Positions 49,101 through 59,552 are shown, numbered from the stretch's first letter. The stretch is 64,000 nt of DNA from Bacteroidota bacterium (GCA_018267275.1 JAFDYV010000009.1:124001-188000); one strand, 5' to 3'. Translations and numbers: made by a program. The notes: generated by a model from the sequence alone, not told the origin.

Positions 49101-52100
49101 CTAGAAATCGAATCCAAGGGTTACGTATGCGCGTGGATTCTTCACTACAAAGTTTTCGGTAGGCCAAGCAACATCCAACTTTAAGTAGTAACCAAAAATA
49201 ATGGACCTAAAGCCAAGGCCGTAGCTATAAAGCCATGGGTTAAGGTATTCTTTGATACTTGCTTCAAACGCATTGTTTCCCCCGCCAACGACTCGCCTTC
49301 TCCCATTGCTTTCGTTATCCAAAGGTATGGACCCGGTCCAACTGCTGCCAATATCATAAAACGCAGTGAACTGCAAGTTCCGGAAAAAATTAGAAGTGAT
49401 TGGCCCACTGGATAAGGCGCGTACCAATGGCACTCTCAACTCAGCATTTGCTAGCGCTACACTATTTCCATATAGTGTTCCATAATCAAAACCACGCAAA
49501 CTGGTAGCAAATTCCACGAACAAAAGATTTTCGTTATAGGTCCCCTCAGCGCTTACAAACGGATTAAGTGTCCCTGTGTAATTAAATCTGTTTGCAATCC
49601 AATTATCCATGCCGCCTAAAGCATAATTCTTAGGGGAACTGCCATAAAACGACCCTGCATAACCCCGAACTGCAAAAACGATTTCCTTGTAGATTTTCTG
49701 ATAGTGTCGAATATCGGCAAAAATCTGTGAGAAACTTTTTGCGCTATTACCATTGGCTACATATAGCACACCTCCAATTTTGCCACGTGTTCCTTCAATT
49801 ATGTTCATGCCGGTTGTCAATGAATTATCGTAAACCGCTTCTAACCTTGCACCTGTGTAGAATTGATTTTGTGTTTCGCGCAGTGGCACGGGCGTTAAAG
49901 TGGTTGTATTTAGCAGCGGAACTACGTAGCCTCTGTCTAAGAACTGCGTGTAGCCAATAAATGGCTTTAAAGTTACTCTGGTTCGTACAGAGATTGGATA
50001 TGATGCCCCGAACTCGATTTTTTGAAAAGAATACTTTTGGTTTTCAGCATTAAAGGTTTCACGATTTGGCGGCTGCCAGAAAATCACCTTCCGGTCAAAC
50101 CGCACGCTCAAATCAACTCTCTTGGGTAAGTATTGAAACTCACCATAAACATCACCACTTTTTAAGTCAAACGCAGCCTGGATACCCCCGTAGATACGAT
50201 AGTTCTCCAGCATGTCATTCATTTGCGTTTCGAGTCTAAAGCTCCATCCCCGCAACGGATCAATCACAAAACTAGAAACCAGGTTTTCGTAGCTAAACTT
50301 GGGACTGTAAGAGAATGGACCAGTTACGCGGCTTACATCTCTAGCTTTTAAATATCTCGTCAAAAATGTTTCACTTGGTTGTTTCGTTTTGACAGCTTCT
50401 TCCTCAAATACGTAGTCATCTGTATTAATTGATTTTTCATTTTTGTTTACCTTACCGGGAACAGAATCTTTTTTTAACACCTGACTAGCGGGTTCATCAA
50501 AAGAATAATCATCAGTATTTACTACACTTGTTTGCGCACTGTCTTTTCGTACAGGATTCTGTACGGTGTCCTTCTTGGGTTGGGTAAGCGGTTTTGTCGT
50601 GGTAGTGTCTGTTTTTTCTTTTCTCCGCGTATTAATCAAATCTTTAATGGAAGTGATTTTTGATTGCTCTTTCTTCTTTCGCTCGGTAAAAACTCGCGCT
50701 TGCAGTATTTCCTTTCTGCGCGTAGCGGGTGTAAATATCTGCCGATCGAAGTTGAAATCTCGATCAACAAAGATGTCTTCTGTCAATCGGTGAGTCATTA
50801 CCAATGCCAACATCTTGTTCTCGTAGTTGAAATCATATTCTTTAATGCTTGAATTGAAGTTAGTTAACTGCGAATAGATTCCCGATTGGCTATTGTACTT
50901 AAACAAATTCACAATGCCACGTTGGTCGCTTAGATAATAGAAATTATGTTCATCGATGGCTCGCGGATGCAAATCTCGGCTAAGTGTATTGGTGATGCGC
51001 GTTAGTTTACTAAGGGTTGTGTCGATGTTAAAAAGAAACAGATTGTAGTTGGCCGTCAACTTTTGCAGGTTGGTTGCGCCAGTTTTCAATGAATCGGAAA
51101 CGCGATTAGAACTAAACACAATAGTGTTCGAGTTAGGGATAAAAGAAGGGTCGAGATCATCAAACTTATCATTGGTCAATCGCTTGGTGCGGTCACGTCT
51201 GCTGGCAAGCAAAAACAAATCATTCTGACCTTCAAAGTCAGCACTAACAATCACCAGCCGTCCGTTATTGGAAAAACTGAAACTGCGAATATTGCTGAAC
51301 TTATCCAGTTCGCGCGGTAATTTGGTTTTGGTCGTAAGGTCGTACAGCCAAAAGATGTATTGCCCCTCTTTCACGCCAATTACCCCCAGAGTATTGGCAT
51401 CAGCCCAATTCAACAATGGCACTCGGTAATCAACTGTCTGTTTGATCACCGCATTGCCACCACGCAAAATTACTGTCTCATTACCATTCTCAAGCGATTT
51501 AACGATCACCTTAAACTTCCCTCTATAATTTTCAGCCCACGCAATTTTTTTACCATCGGGGCTTATTTTTACGGTGGTGTAAATCAACTCGCTGCGATGT
51601 TTGTCGCTAAACTTTAAACTGTCTTCGGCAGTCGTGTAGCTTTGTTGTATTTTGCTATCAATCCCGCCATAAAAAACTTTCCAGTCTATTAACAGCTGCT
51701 TGAATGGAATGCCCAACGTAATCAAAATGCTTTTTTCTTCGTTGCGAATAATGCGCGTGTAGTTCAATATGTTGTTGATGCTGCTCTTGCCATATTTTTC
51801 TACGATGAAATTCCAAATTGATTGACCTACCAAGGCTGCTTCCTTACCGCTCATGCGCAACGCTTTGTTTGCTTTTTTGCTCTTTACCAATTGCCTTACA
51901 TAGTCATCCATCTCCTCATCCCAACCTTTGGCAACATAATAGGAGGTACCCTCAACAAACCACTCAGGCAAATTGAGCAACACAGAGTTTTGAAATACAT
52001 CTTTCAGGTTACCCCCAAACATCATTTGGTTGACCATCAAATCAGACATTTTGTAGAGAAGCTCTTCCTTGAATTCGTCAAGGTTACCGGGATGGGCAAT

Positions 52101-52472
52101 CTCTACATAGGGTTTGACAAACTCCGTTTCGCCACCTGGGCTATACCTGTTGGCATTCAAACCCATATTGCTTTGCTGCAAATCAGTGATGGAGTTATAT
52201 AAGAATACTTTTGTCTTTTGGTACGGATAAAAACCCAACAGGTCAGTGATACGGTCAAATTCTGACTCTAAGTATTGCAAAGCCTCTTCGGCAGCCTTTC
52301 TGCGCGGGCCGTAAAAGTGCACATCAAAATTTTCTGAACTCAGGTAGTTCCAGTCGAACTTCTTGTATTGTATCCGGTTTTTGCCAAAAACTTCGCGCGC
52401 TTGCTGCGCAAACATACTTGTAAAACCTGCTGAAAAAAAAATGGCAACAATCGCCCGTCTAAACCACCTCAT
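49101..52472 (-). CDS. Large envelope protein: degenerate peptidase, propeller and barrel
   Basis: A 1123-residue protein with a signal peptide (RAIVAIFFSAGFTSMFAQ). Three regions are seen. Residues about 25-270 resemble a gluzincin-type domain, with LPEWFVEGTSYYVAKGWDEE but with KEELLYKMSDL where HExxH would stand. About 280-560 are TolB/propeller-like repeats (ISPDGKKIAWAENYRGK; FSFSNNGRLVIVS). After a Thr/Lys/Asp-rich linker the last 400 residues look like an outer-membrane beta-barrel, ending in aromatic residues (VTLGFDF). Related proteins occur widely in Bacteroidota, without known function. It follows the FAD oxidoreductase gene closely (11 nt). Confidence 0.75.
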   Translation of the reverse strand: MRWFRRAIVAIFFSAGFTSMFAQQAREVFGKNRIQYKKFDWNYLSSENFDVHFYGPRRKAAEEALQYLESEFDRITDLLGFYPYQKTKVFLYNSITDLQQSNMGLNANRYSPGGETEFVKPYVEIAHPGNLDEFKEELLYKMSDLMVNQMMFGGNLKDVFQNSVLLNLPEWFVEGTSYYVAKGWDEEMDDYVRQLVKSKKANKALRMSGKEAALVGQSIWNFIVEKYGKSSINNILNYTRIIRNEEKSILITLGIPFKQLLIDWKVFYGGIDSKIQQSYTTAEDSLKFSDKHRSELIYTTVKISPDGKKIAWAENYRGKFKVIVKSLENGNETVILRGGNAVIKQTVDYRVPLLNWADANTLGVIGVKEGQYIFWLYDLTTKTKLPRELDKFSNIRSFSFSNNGRLVIVSADFEGQNDLFLLASRRDRTKRLTNDKFDDLDPSFIPNSNTIVFSSNRVSDSLKTGATNLQKLTANYNLFLFNIDTTLSKLTRITNTLSRDLHPRAIDEHNFYYLSDQRGIVNLFKYNSQSGIYSQLTNFNSSIKEYDFNYENKMLALVMTHRLTEDIFVDRDFNFDRQIFTPATRRKEILQARVFTERKKKEQSKITSIKDLINTRRKEKTDTTTTKPLTQPKKDTVQNPVRKDSAQTSVVNTDDYSFDEPASQVLKKDSVPGKVNKNEKSINTDDYVFEEEAVKTKQPSETFLTRYLKARDVSRVTGPFSYSPKFSYENLVSSFVIDPLRGWSFRLETQMNDMLENYRIYGGIQAAFDLKSGDVYGEFQYLPKRVDLSVRFDRKVIFWQPPNRETFNAENQKYSFQKIEFGASYPISVRTRVTLKPFIGYTQFLDRGYVVPLLNTTTLTPVPLRETQNQFYTGARLEAVYDNSLTTGMNIIEGTRGKIGGVLYVANGNSAKSFSQIFADIRHYQKIYKEIVFAVRGYAGSFYGSSPKNYALGGMDNWIANRFNYTGTLNPFVSAEGTYNENLLFVEFATSLRGFDYGTLYGNSVALANAELRVPLVRALSSGPITSNFFRNLQFTAFYDIGSSWTGSIPLDNESNGRRRVVGGGNNAFEASIKEYLNPWLYSYGLGFRSIIFGYYLKLDVAWPTENFVVKNPRAYVTLGFDF

Positions 52473-52483
52473 TACCGTGCTAT

Positions 52484-53566
52484 CTAAACTTTCGAATATA
52501 ACGCTTTAAATCTCGTAATATTTATTTCAGGCAGCAATTCCCGTTTACCGTTCAGCCAATCGGCCAAAACAGAAGCAAAATAGGGCGCCAAACTCACACC
52601 TTTTGTGCCTAATCCATTGAAAATTACTCTGTTTTTTAGCCCCGGCCAAATCCCTACAACAGGCTTGCGGTCAACCGTAGTCGGTCGCAAGCCCCAGTCT
52701 TGGCTCAATACTTCATAGCTGGATTTAAAAAGTTGCTGAAATTTCATTTCCAACTCTTGCCGCCCTGCCAGCGAAATACCGTGAACAATATTTTTTAGTT
52801 GATAGGTAGAACCCACTTTAAATGCACCGGGTGTTTGCGTGGCCACAGCATAAACACCCCTATTAAAAATAAGTTCTGGTGCATCTTGCATGGAAACTGT
52901 AAGAGTCTCGCCTTTTAATTTAATTACCGGTAACCAGCGCATGGCATCGTGTAGCGGCACACCCGTACAAAAAATGACTTTGCTGGCGCGATAATCCTTG
53001 TAAATAATTCCTTCATCAGAGTCAATGATTTGATCGGTATCAAAGTGCTCGGCACCAAATGAACCGAAGGATACCAGCCAACTACGGACTGCATTCAGAA
53101 AACTGGGGGTATCCAAATAACCACCCTTTCGTGCAACGATTCCTCCGAGCGGATCATGCACTTGGTGCGGATACGCAGGCTTCACATGTGTAGCTTCAAC
53201 AAATGATTGAATGGCTCCATCATTGGTCTGCGCAATCCAAGTATTTTGCTCTTCTATGTTTAGAAACGGCCGGTAAATGAGCTGTTGAAAAAAAAACTTT
53301 GTTTTGAGCAAAGTCTCGACCCTTGGATAAAACTCATGTAGATAAGGAAATACATCGGTGGCCATCCAAGTTTTGATTAGTCCTTTGCTAGCAAAAGGAT
53401 TGAACATTCCTGCGGCAACCAACGAGCTGCGATTTTCTTGCGGCACATCAAATACCATAATACGCTTTCCGCGCCAAGCCAAATGCAATGCCAAGGCAGA
53501 CCCGGCCAACCCTTGGCCAACAATGATATAATCGATATCTTTTTTGATGGCGCAATTTAGTTTCAA
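52484..53566 (-). CDS. FAD-dependent oxidoreductase (DAAO/ThiO-like)
   Basis: A 360-residue flavoprotein. The FAD-binding Rossmann motif is YIIVGQGLAGSALALHLAWRG, with FDVP next to it, and the C-terminal GTKGVSLAPYFASVLADWL is typical of the D-amino-acid-oxidase clan. No ATG lies in frame before the Rossmann motif; TTG at 53566 is the best start. The substrate is not assigned. The large envelope gene follows after 11 nt. Confidence 0.8.
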   Translation of the reverse strand: MKLNCAIKKDIDYIIVGQGLAGSALALHLAWRGKRIMVFDVPQENRSSLVAAGMFNPFASKGLIKTWMATDVFPYLHEFYPRVETLLKTKFFFQQLIYRPFLNIEEQNTWIAQTNDGAIQSFVEATHVKPAYPHQVHDPLGGIVARKGGYLDTPSFLNAVRSWLVSFGSFGAEHFDTDQIIDSDEGIIYKDYRASKVIFCTGVPLHDAMRWLPVIKLKGETLTVSMQDAPELIFNRGVYAVATQTPGAFKVGSTYQLKNIVHGISLAGRQELEMKFQQLFKSSYEVLSQDWGLRPTTVDRKPVVGIWPGLKNRVIFNGLGTKGVSLAPYFASVLADWLNGKRELLPEINITRFKALYSKV

Positions 53567-53626
53567 TTTGGCGATTTGAACGAAATCCCATTTCTGGCTT
53601 CATGAATAATCCAGTACTTTTGCCTT

Positions 53627-54280
53627 ATGCTTCAAATCAAAACTTTCGAGTTTAATCCATTGGCAGAAAACACTTATGTGGTGTGGGATGAAACCGGAGA
53701 TGGCGTGGTGATTGACCCCGGCTGCTATGAACAATCCGAAAAGGAAGCGTTGTTCTCTTTTGTTGAAAAAGAGAACATCAAAATCAAGTATTTACTGAAC
53801 ACGCATTGCCATGTAGACCATGTGCTGGGCAATTACTTTGTAAAACAAAGTTATCACGTTCCTTTTTTGACCCATGCCAAAGAAGATGCGGTGTTGCAGG
53901 CGGTTAAAACCTATGCTGCCAACTATGGCTTTTTTGGTTACACAGAAGTTTTGGCCGATGCCTTTTTGGCCGAGGGTGACGAAGTAAAGTTTGGCAACAC
54001 CACGTTTTCAATCATGTTTTTACCGGGCCACTCACCTGGCCACATTGGTTTTTATCATGCTGAATCAAAGCAGCTTTTCGCGGGCGATGTTCTCTTTCAA
54101 CGCAGTATCGGCCGCACAGATTTGCCAGGTGGTAACTTTGAAACCCTGATCGATAGCATTCAAAAAAAGATATTCATGCTACCGGAAGACGTAATAGTCT
54201 ATCCCGGCCACGGAGAACCCACAACCGTAGGTGAAGAAAAATCATACAACCCTTTTTGTGCACTTACGCAGCGCGCATGA
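53627..54280 (+). CDS. MBL-fold metallo-hydrolase (glyoxalase II-like)
   Basis: A 217-residue metallo-beta-lactamase-fold enzyme. The zinc motif LNTHCHVDHVLGN, then LPGHSPGHIGF, FAGDVLFQRSIGRTDLPGG and VYPGHGEPT follow the hydroxyacylglutathione-hydrolase/persulfide-dioxygenase plan. The substrate is unknown. It overlaps pssA by ATGA. TACTTTTG (53615-53622), a perfect -7 box, ends 4 nt before its ATG. Confidence 0.88.
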   Translation: MLQIKTFEFNPLAENTYVVWDETGDGVVIDPGCYEQSEKEALFSFVEKENIKIKYLLNTHCHVDHVLGNYFVKQSYHVPFLTHAKEDAVLQAVKTYAANYGFFGYTEVLADAFLAEGDEVKFGNTTFSIMFLPGHSPGHIGFYHAESKQLFAGDVLFQRSIGRTDLPGGNFETLIDSIQKKIFMLPEDVIVYPGHGEPTTVGEEKSYNPFCALTQRA

Positions 54281-54957
54281 TACGCAGTAGTATTCCCAAT
54301 TTTCTAACTTCTTGCAACCTTGTTTGCGGCTGCTTTGGTATAGTTGCCTGCCTGGAGGGATGGGACACGCCCGCTGCTTACTTTGTGTGGGCAGCAGCCA
54401 TGTTCGATTTTTTTGATGGATTTGCAGCACGCTGGTTAAAAGTGAGTTCTCCCATCGGCAAAGAGTTAGACTCGCTTGCCGATGTAATCAGTTTTGGCCT
54501 ACTGCCTGCCATGGTGATGTACAAAATGATACAATCGGTTACAACCATTTGGTGGCTACCTTATGTCGCGTTTATAATGGCCGCGTTTGCTGCACTTCGC
54601 CTGGCAATTTTTAACGTAGACGAAACGCAAACCGATTCATTTAAGGGTCTTAATACGCCTTCAAACACACTTTTCATCACGTCATTGCCATTGGTGTTTA
54701 CACCCGGCTCGTGGGTATTCCAACAGTTTGTGTTGGTAACGATCACCGTTGTTTTTTCGTTGTTAATGGTGTCGCCTTTTCGGTTCTTTGCTTTCAAATT
54801 CAAGAGTTTTAAGTGGGCCGACAATCAAGTGCGGTTTACCTTTATGGCTGTTGCCGTATTGTTGTTGATATCGTTCCGCTTGGCCGCTGTTCCGTTAATT
54901 ATACTATTTTATATTGGGGCTTCGTTTATAGGTGGTGCGCTGAAAATGAAAATGTGA
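54277..54957 (+). CDS. pssA: CDP-diacylglycerol--serine O-phosphatidyltransferase
   Basis: A 226-residue membrane enzyme from ATG 54277, overlapping the upstream stop by ATGA. It makes phosphatidylserine for phosphatidylethanolamine. The CDP-alcohol motif is DGFAARWLKVSSPIGKELDS, with the second Asp in LADVI. About six to seven transmembrane helices fill the rest. An ATG at 54256 in the previous gene is rejected. It overlaps porU by GTGA at 54954-54957. Confidence 0.92.
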   Translation: MIRSSIPNFLTSCNLVCGCFGIVACLEGWDTPAAYFVWAAAMFDFFDGFAARWLKVSSPIGKELDSLADVISFGLLPAMVMYKMIQSVTTIWWLPYVAFIMAAFAALRLAIFNVDETQTDSFKGLNTPSNTLFITSLPLVFTPGSWVFQQFVLVTITVVFSLLMVSPFRFFAFKFKSFKWADNQVRFTFMAVAVLLLISFRLAAVPLIILFYIGASFIGGALKMKM

Positions 54958-57900
54958 GTTCAACGGTGTTGAGTGAAAAAAAAATCATAGTGCTGCTGAT
55001 GTTGTGCTGGGGTACCCTTTCGGTGCACGCGCAAGGTAATTCTGTGTTATCGCAAGGCGATTGGTATAAATGTGCGGTAACCAATGACGGAATTTTTCGA
55101 ATTGACTATAACTGGCTGCGCAACGCGGGTGTTAATCCCGATCAAATAGACCCACGCAATATTCGCATCTATGGCGGCACCACAGGCATGCTACCCCAAG
55201 CCAATAGTGCCCCTCGGATACAAGACCTTGCCGAATTAGCCATTTTTGTTTCTGGCGAGGCAGATGGCAAATTTGACCGACAGGATTTTTTGTTGTTTTA
55301 TGGTCAAGGGCCTGATAGGCTGAATTACAATTTGCAAAAGCAGATGTTCAGCTACCAAAATAATCTCTTCTCTGACAAGAACTTTTACTTCCTCACTATC
55401 GCGAATTCAGCCGGAAAGAGACTCGGTCTATCTGAAAGCTTAGCGGGCAGTTTCCCTACCGTGCAAGACTTTGACGATTTCGCATTCTATGAAAATGAAA
55501 AGTTCAATCTTCTAAAATCGGGCCGCGAATGGTTTGGCGAACAATTCGACAACACCCTAGAAGCCACTGTTCAATTTAACATCAGCGGCATTTTGCCGAA
55601 TACTCCCATTCGCGTTGCCAGCCACGTGATGGCGCAGTCAATTACTGATTGTTCGTTCAAAGTTTTTTTTAACAACATTGAGTTAGCCACCCAACCGATT
55701 GCCGCTGTACCCAACTCTACCTATGCCATCAAAGGCAGAAAGGTGGGCGACACGTTATTGATTAACAGCACAAACTTTCAGGCATCGAGCCGAAGCACCC
55801 AAGACGTAAAATACCAGTTTGCGAAAGGCGGCACAGGTATTTCAGTTGGGTACCTGAACTTTCTAAGTTTCTCATTTAAGCGAGCCTTGGCACAGTATGG
55901 CGATGTAACTTTTTTTGTCTCATCGAGCAGTATTGCCAACACTGTTTCAAATTTTGTGGTCAACAACACTTCGTCAAATAGCAGCGTGTGGGAAATCACA
56001 GATCCCTTCAACGCAAAACTGCAAGCGACACAACTCAACGGAACACAATCTAGTTTTTCTGTCAACACTCAAAACCTGAAACGTTTTGTTGTATTCGATG
56101 CTACTAAAGGTTTGGCGCCAAATTTCGAGGCGAAATTGAAGAATCAAAACCTTCGTGCAATGGCTGCCCCACAACTCTTAATCATCACCCATCCAAATTT
56201 TGAAATGGAAGCAAACCGTTTGGCCGCACATCGTAATGCGAAGTCTGGCATATCAACAGCGGTGGCTACCACCGAAGCGATTTACAACGAGTATGCAGGT
56301 GGCAAGCAAGACTTTACAGCCCTACGTGATTTCATTCGGGACCTGTATCGAAAATCAGGTGCCAACTTGCAAAACGTTTTGCTATTTGGCCGCGGGTCTT
56401 ATGATTACAAGGCGCGCGTACTCAACAACACGAATTTTGTGCCCATTTACGAGTCGATCAACTCTCTCAGCCCATTAGAAACTTACTCTTCTGATGATTT
56501 TTATGCGTTCTTGGATGACAATGAAGGCGAGTGGCTTGAAAGCCCCGTGCAAAATTCGACCATGGACATTGGTGTAGGGCGTTTGCCGGTAAAAACAAAA
56601 GATGAAGCAAAGAATATAGTAGACAAGTTGATTGCTTATGACACTGACAGTCGCACTGCTGGCGCATGGCATAAGAACTTTCTTTTTGTTGCCGATGATG
56701 GTGACTTTAATATCCACCAAAGCCAGGCCGATCAGCTAGCCAATTCAATTGAGGCAAGTAATCCTGAGATTGATACTAAGAAGTTATACCTAGACGCCTT
56801 TAATCAGGTGCAATTAAATACGGGTGGTTCGAGCCCGGAGTGTGCAAAAGCGATTGACTTAGCCGTACGCAAAGGGTACGGCATTGTCAATTATACCGGC
56901 CACGGAAACGAGCGCGTGTGGATGGATGAGAGAACGCTGACCGATCAAGTGATTATGAGCTGGAAAAACGCACCTGAGTTACCCCTATTCGTTACGGCTA
57001 CTTGTGAATTTGGGCGCAACGATGATCCCTTCATCATTTCGGGTGGCGAGCGGATTTTATTACAACCCAAGGGTGGAGGCATTGGCCTGGTCACCACCGC
57101 CAGGCCGGTTTATTCGAGCACTAACTTTACATTGAACCGAGCTTTTTATCAATCTTTTTTTACCAAATCCAGTAGCCAATTCCGCAGTTTAGGGGCCATC
57201 GTCCGCGACACGAAAAACAGTAGTATGAGTGGCGTGGCCAACCGAAACTTCTCTTTGTTGGGCGATCCATCCTTGCAAGTATATTTGGGAGACCTACAGG
57301 TAGCGATTGACGAGGTAAAGACAGCTTCTGGATCTACTACACTCAAAGGCTTATCAAACGTAACCGTGAAGGGACAGATCAAAAGCGGAGGTGCTATTGC
57401 ATCTGGATTTTCGGGGGAGCTAGACTTGACGCTTTACGATCGTCCATCAACATTGTTGACGAAGGGGAATGAAAACCCCCCTTTCACTTACTCGCAATGG
57501 ACTAACATATTGTTCAATGGCAGAGCCACTGTAACGAATGGGGCGTTCCAAGTTAACTTTGTTTTGCCCCAGAATGTGCCCGCATCAACTACGACAGGAA
57601 AGTTAAGTGCGCACGCTTTTTCGAAGAATGGCCTCGAAGCACTTGGTTTCGCAAACAACTTTTTGATTGGCGGACAAGAACCCTCACCACCAGCTGACAC
57701 AAACCCACCAAGCATTAATTTGTTCATGGGCGATACCACATTTGTTGCCAGTGGACTGGTGGCGCCCAACACAAAGTTGGTCGCAAAACTTAGTGATGAG
57801 AGTGGTATCAACACCTCCAGCCTAAATCCCGACAAACAACTTACTATTACCCTTGACGATAAGTATAAGTTTGTGGTCAACGACTATTATGCCGCTGTAA

Positions 57901-58355
57901 AAGACAACTTCAAAAAGGGAGAGTTGATTTTCCCAATCGATACGTTAAGAAAAGGACCGCACAATATCTCTCTGTCTGCGTCTGATACTTACAACAACAC
58001 TGCCGTGGCATCGTTACAATTTGTTGTAAGTGATGGCAGCCAATTCACTATCAATGAAGTGGCCAACTACCCCAACCCGGTGGTGGACGAGACACAGTTT
58101 TGGTTCACGCACAACCGCCCAGGCGAAGATCTAACAGTGCGTGCCATTGTTTATAACTTAAATGGTGGGGTTGTATTTGAACAAGAATATTTTGTTCCTG
58201 AAAGTCAATACCAAGTGAGCCTGCCAGCATGGAATGCAACCGCACCAGACGGCAGAAAATTAGGGCAAGGAATGTACGTTGTGCGACTGTTTGTTCGTTC
58301 AGACCAAGATGGCTCAAATAACGAAAAATCGGCCAAGATTATTTTAACGAATTAG
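54954..58355 (+). CDS. porU: Type IX secretion sortase PorU
   Basis: About 1133 residues from the GTG at 54954, which overlaps the pssA stop by GTGA. A TTG at 54969 (MSEKKIIVLLMLCWGTLSVHAQ) would give a neater signal peptide. PorU cuts C-terminal signals of T9SS cargo on the cell surface and links the cargo to lipopolysaccharide. The C25 gingipain-like dyad is His about 650 in NYTGHGNERVW and Cys about 684 in TATCEFGRND. A carboxyl sorting-like domain (EVANYPNPVVDETQFWF to SAKIILTN) ends the protein. porV follows. Confidence 0.93.
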   Translation: MSSTVLSEKKIIVLLMLCWGTLSVHAQGNSVLSQGDWYKCAVTNDGIFRIDYNWLRNAGVNPDQIDPRNIRIYGGTTGMLPQANSAPRIQDLAELAIFVSGEADGKFDRQDFLLFYGQGPDRLNYNLQKQMFSYQNNLFSDKNFYFLTIANSAGKRLGLSESLAGSFPTVQDFDDFAFYENEKFNLLKSGREWFGEQFDNTLEATVQFNISGILPNTPIRVASHVMAQSITDCSFKVFFNNIELATQPIAAVPNSTYAIKGRKVGDTLLINSTNFQASSRSTQDVKYQFAKGGTGISVGYLNFLSFSFKRALAQYGDVTFFVSSSSIANTVSNFVVNNTSSNSSVWEITDPFNAKLQATQLNGTQSSFSVNTQNLKRFVVFDATKGLAPNFEAKLKNQNLRAMAAPQLLIITHPNFEMEANRLAAHRNAKSGISTAVATTEAIYNEYAGGKQDFTALRDFIRDLYRKSGANLQNVLLFGRGSYDYKARVLNNTNFVPIYESINSLSPLETYSSDDFYAFLDDNEGEWLESPVQNSTMDIGVGRLPVKTKDEAKNIVDKLIAYDTDSRTAGAWHKNFLFVADDGDFNIHQSQADQLANSIEASNPEIDTKKLYLDAFNQVQLNTGGSSPECAKAIDLAVRKGYGIVNYTGHGNERVWMDERTLTDQVIMSWKNAPELPLFVTATCEFGRNDDPFIISGGERILLQPKGGGIGLVTTARPVYSSTNFTLNRAFYQSFFTKSSSQFRSLGAIVRDTKNSSMSGVANRNFSLLGDPSLQVYLGDLQVAIDEVKTASGSTTLKGLSNVTVKGQIKSGGAIASGFSGELDLTLYDRPSTLLTKGNENPPFTYSQWTNILFNGRATVTNGAFQVNFVLPQNVPASTTTGKLSAHAFSKNGLEALGFANNFLIGGQEPSPPADTNPPSINLFMGDTTFVASGLVAPNTKLVAKLSDESGINTSSLNPDKQLTITLDDKYKFVVNDYYAAVKDNFKKGELIFPIDTLRKGPHNISLSASDTYNNTAVASLQFVVSDGSQFTINEVANYPNPVVDETQFWFTHNRPGEDLTVRAIVYNLNGGVVFEQEYFVPESQYQVSLPAWNATAPDGRKLGQGMYVVRLFVRSDQDGSNNEKSAKIILTN

Positions 58356-58381
58356 TTACCTTTAAGCCCAGAACTTTGAAC

Positions 58382-59545
58382 ATGAAGAATTTACTTGCTA
58401 TCGTTGCTTTAGTTTGCCTCAGTGGTTCTTGCCTAACCATTGTTGCTCAGAATACTAATCCTGGCTTTGTAATTGGACAAGATACTTTAAATCGCAATAT
58501 CACTACTGCTGTTCCATTTTTGACCATCACTCCAGATTCACGTGCGGCTGGCATGGGCGATGTGGGTGTAGCTACCACGCCTGATGCAAACTCTGCATAT
58601 TGGAATGCTGCTAAACTGGCCTTTATAGATAAAGGCAAAGGAGCTTCGTTTTCATACACCCCTTGGCTAGGCAAGATTATCAATGACATGAAAATTTTGT
58701 ACCTCTCTGGGTTTTATAAAATCAATCGTGAACAAACGGTTGGTGCGTCCCTCAAGTATTTTGACTTAGGGCAAATTGATTTCCGCGATGCTTCCAATAA
58801 CCCATTGGGCAGATTTAACCCCCGAGAGTTTTCATTTGATGTTACTTACTCAAGATTGCTGACAGAGCATTTCAGTATCGGTGGTTCGCTCCGTTACATT
58901 CATTCTAACCTAACTGGCTCCCTCCAAAATGGAGGTGTAGACGCACAGCCTGGCCAATCGGTTGCCGTAGACGTTGGAGTATTTTACACCAAACAACTCG
59001 AAAGCAAGAACGCAACACTTTCATGGGGCGCATTCATCAGCAATATCGGTGCGAAAATGACTTACACCAACTCTACTTCAGCGAACTTTATCCCTACCAA
59101 TTTACGCATTGGTGGATCTTACAAAACTGAACTTGATGCCTTGAACAGCCTGACTTTCGCATTGGATTTCAATAAGCTAATGGTTCCTAGTCCTGGACCC
59201 GGCAGTTCACAGAAGTCTTTAATTAGCGGCATGTTCGGATCTTTTGGTGATGCTCGCGGTGGCTTCGCTGAAGAGTTGCGGGAAATCACAATATCAGCGG
59301 GAGTTGAGTATTGGTACAACAACGCGTTTGCTGGCAGGATCGGTTATTTCTACGAGGCACAAGACAAAGGCAACAGAAAATATTTGACTTTAGGCCTTGG
59401 TGCAAAACTCAACGAGTTCGGTTTTGACGCTGCGTACCTAATACCCACCAACGGGCGAGAGAGTGCGTTGGCAGAGACACTTCGGTTTACGCTATTTTAT
59501 GTGTTGCCTACCAAAGCCAAAGAAGAAGACTCGGTAACCGACTAG
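58382..59545 (+). CDS. porV: Type IX secretion outer-membrane protein PorV
   Basis: A 387-residue FadL-like outer-membrane barrel from ATG 58382 (MKNLLAIVALVCLSGSC signal); a TTG two codons earlier is possible. Family marks: FLTITPDSRAAGMGDVGVAT, then DANSAYWNAAKLAF and a C-terminal RFTLFYVLP ending. PorV shuttles cargo from the translocon to PorU. Its position just behind porU is the usual order in this phylum. Confidence 0.95.
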   Translation: MKNLLAIVALVCLSGSCLTIVAQNTNPGFVIGQDTLNRNITTAVPFLTITPDSRAAGMGDVGVATTPDANSAYWNAAKLAFIDKGKGASFSYTPWLGKIINDMKILYLSGFYKINREQTVGASLKYFDLGQIDFRDASNNPLGRFNPREFSFDVTYSRLLTEHFSIGGSLRYIHSNLTGSLQNGGVDAQPGQSVAVDVGVFYTKQLESKNATLSWGAFISNIGAKMTYTNSTSANFIPTNLRIGGSYKTELDALNSLTFALDFNKLMVPSPGPGSSQKSLISGMFGSFGDARGGFAEELREITISAGVEYWYNNAFAGRIGYFYEAQDKGNRKYLTLGLGAKLNEFGFDAAYLIPTNGRESALAETLRFTLFYVLPTKAKEEDSVTD

Positions 59546-59552
59546 TGGTTCT

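Noticed and set aside
54813..54953. N-terminal extension of porU to 54813
   Set aside because: It lies inside pssA in another frame and would hide the signal peptide; GTG at 54954 overlaps the pssA stop and gives a sensible start.
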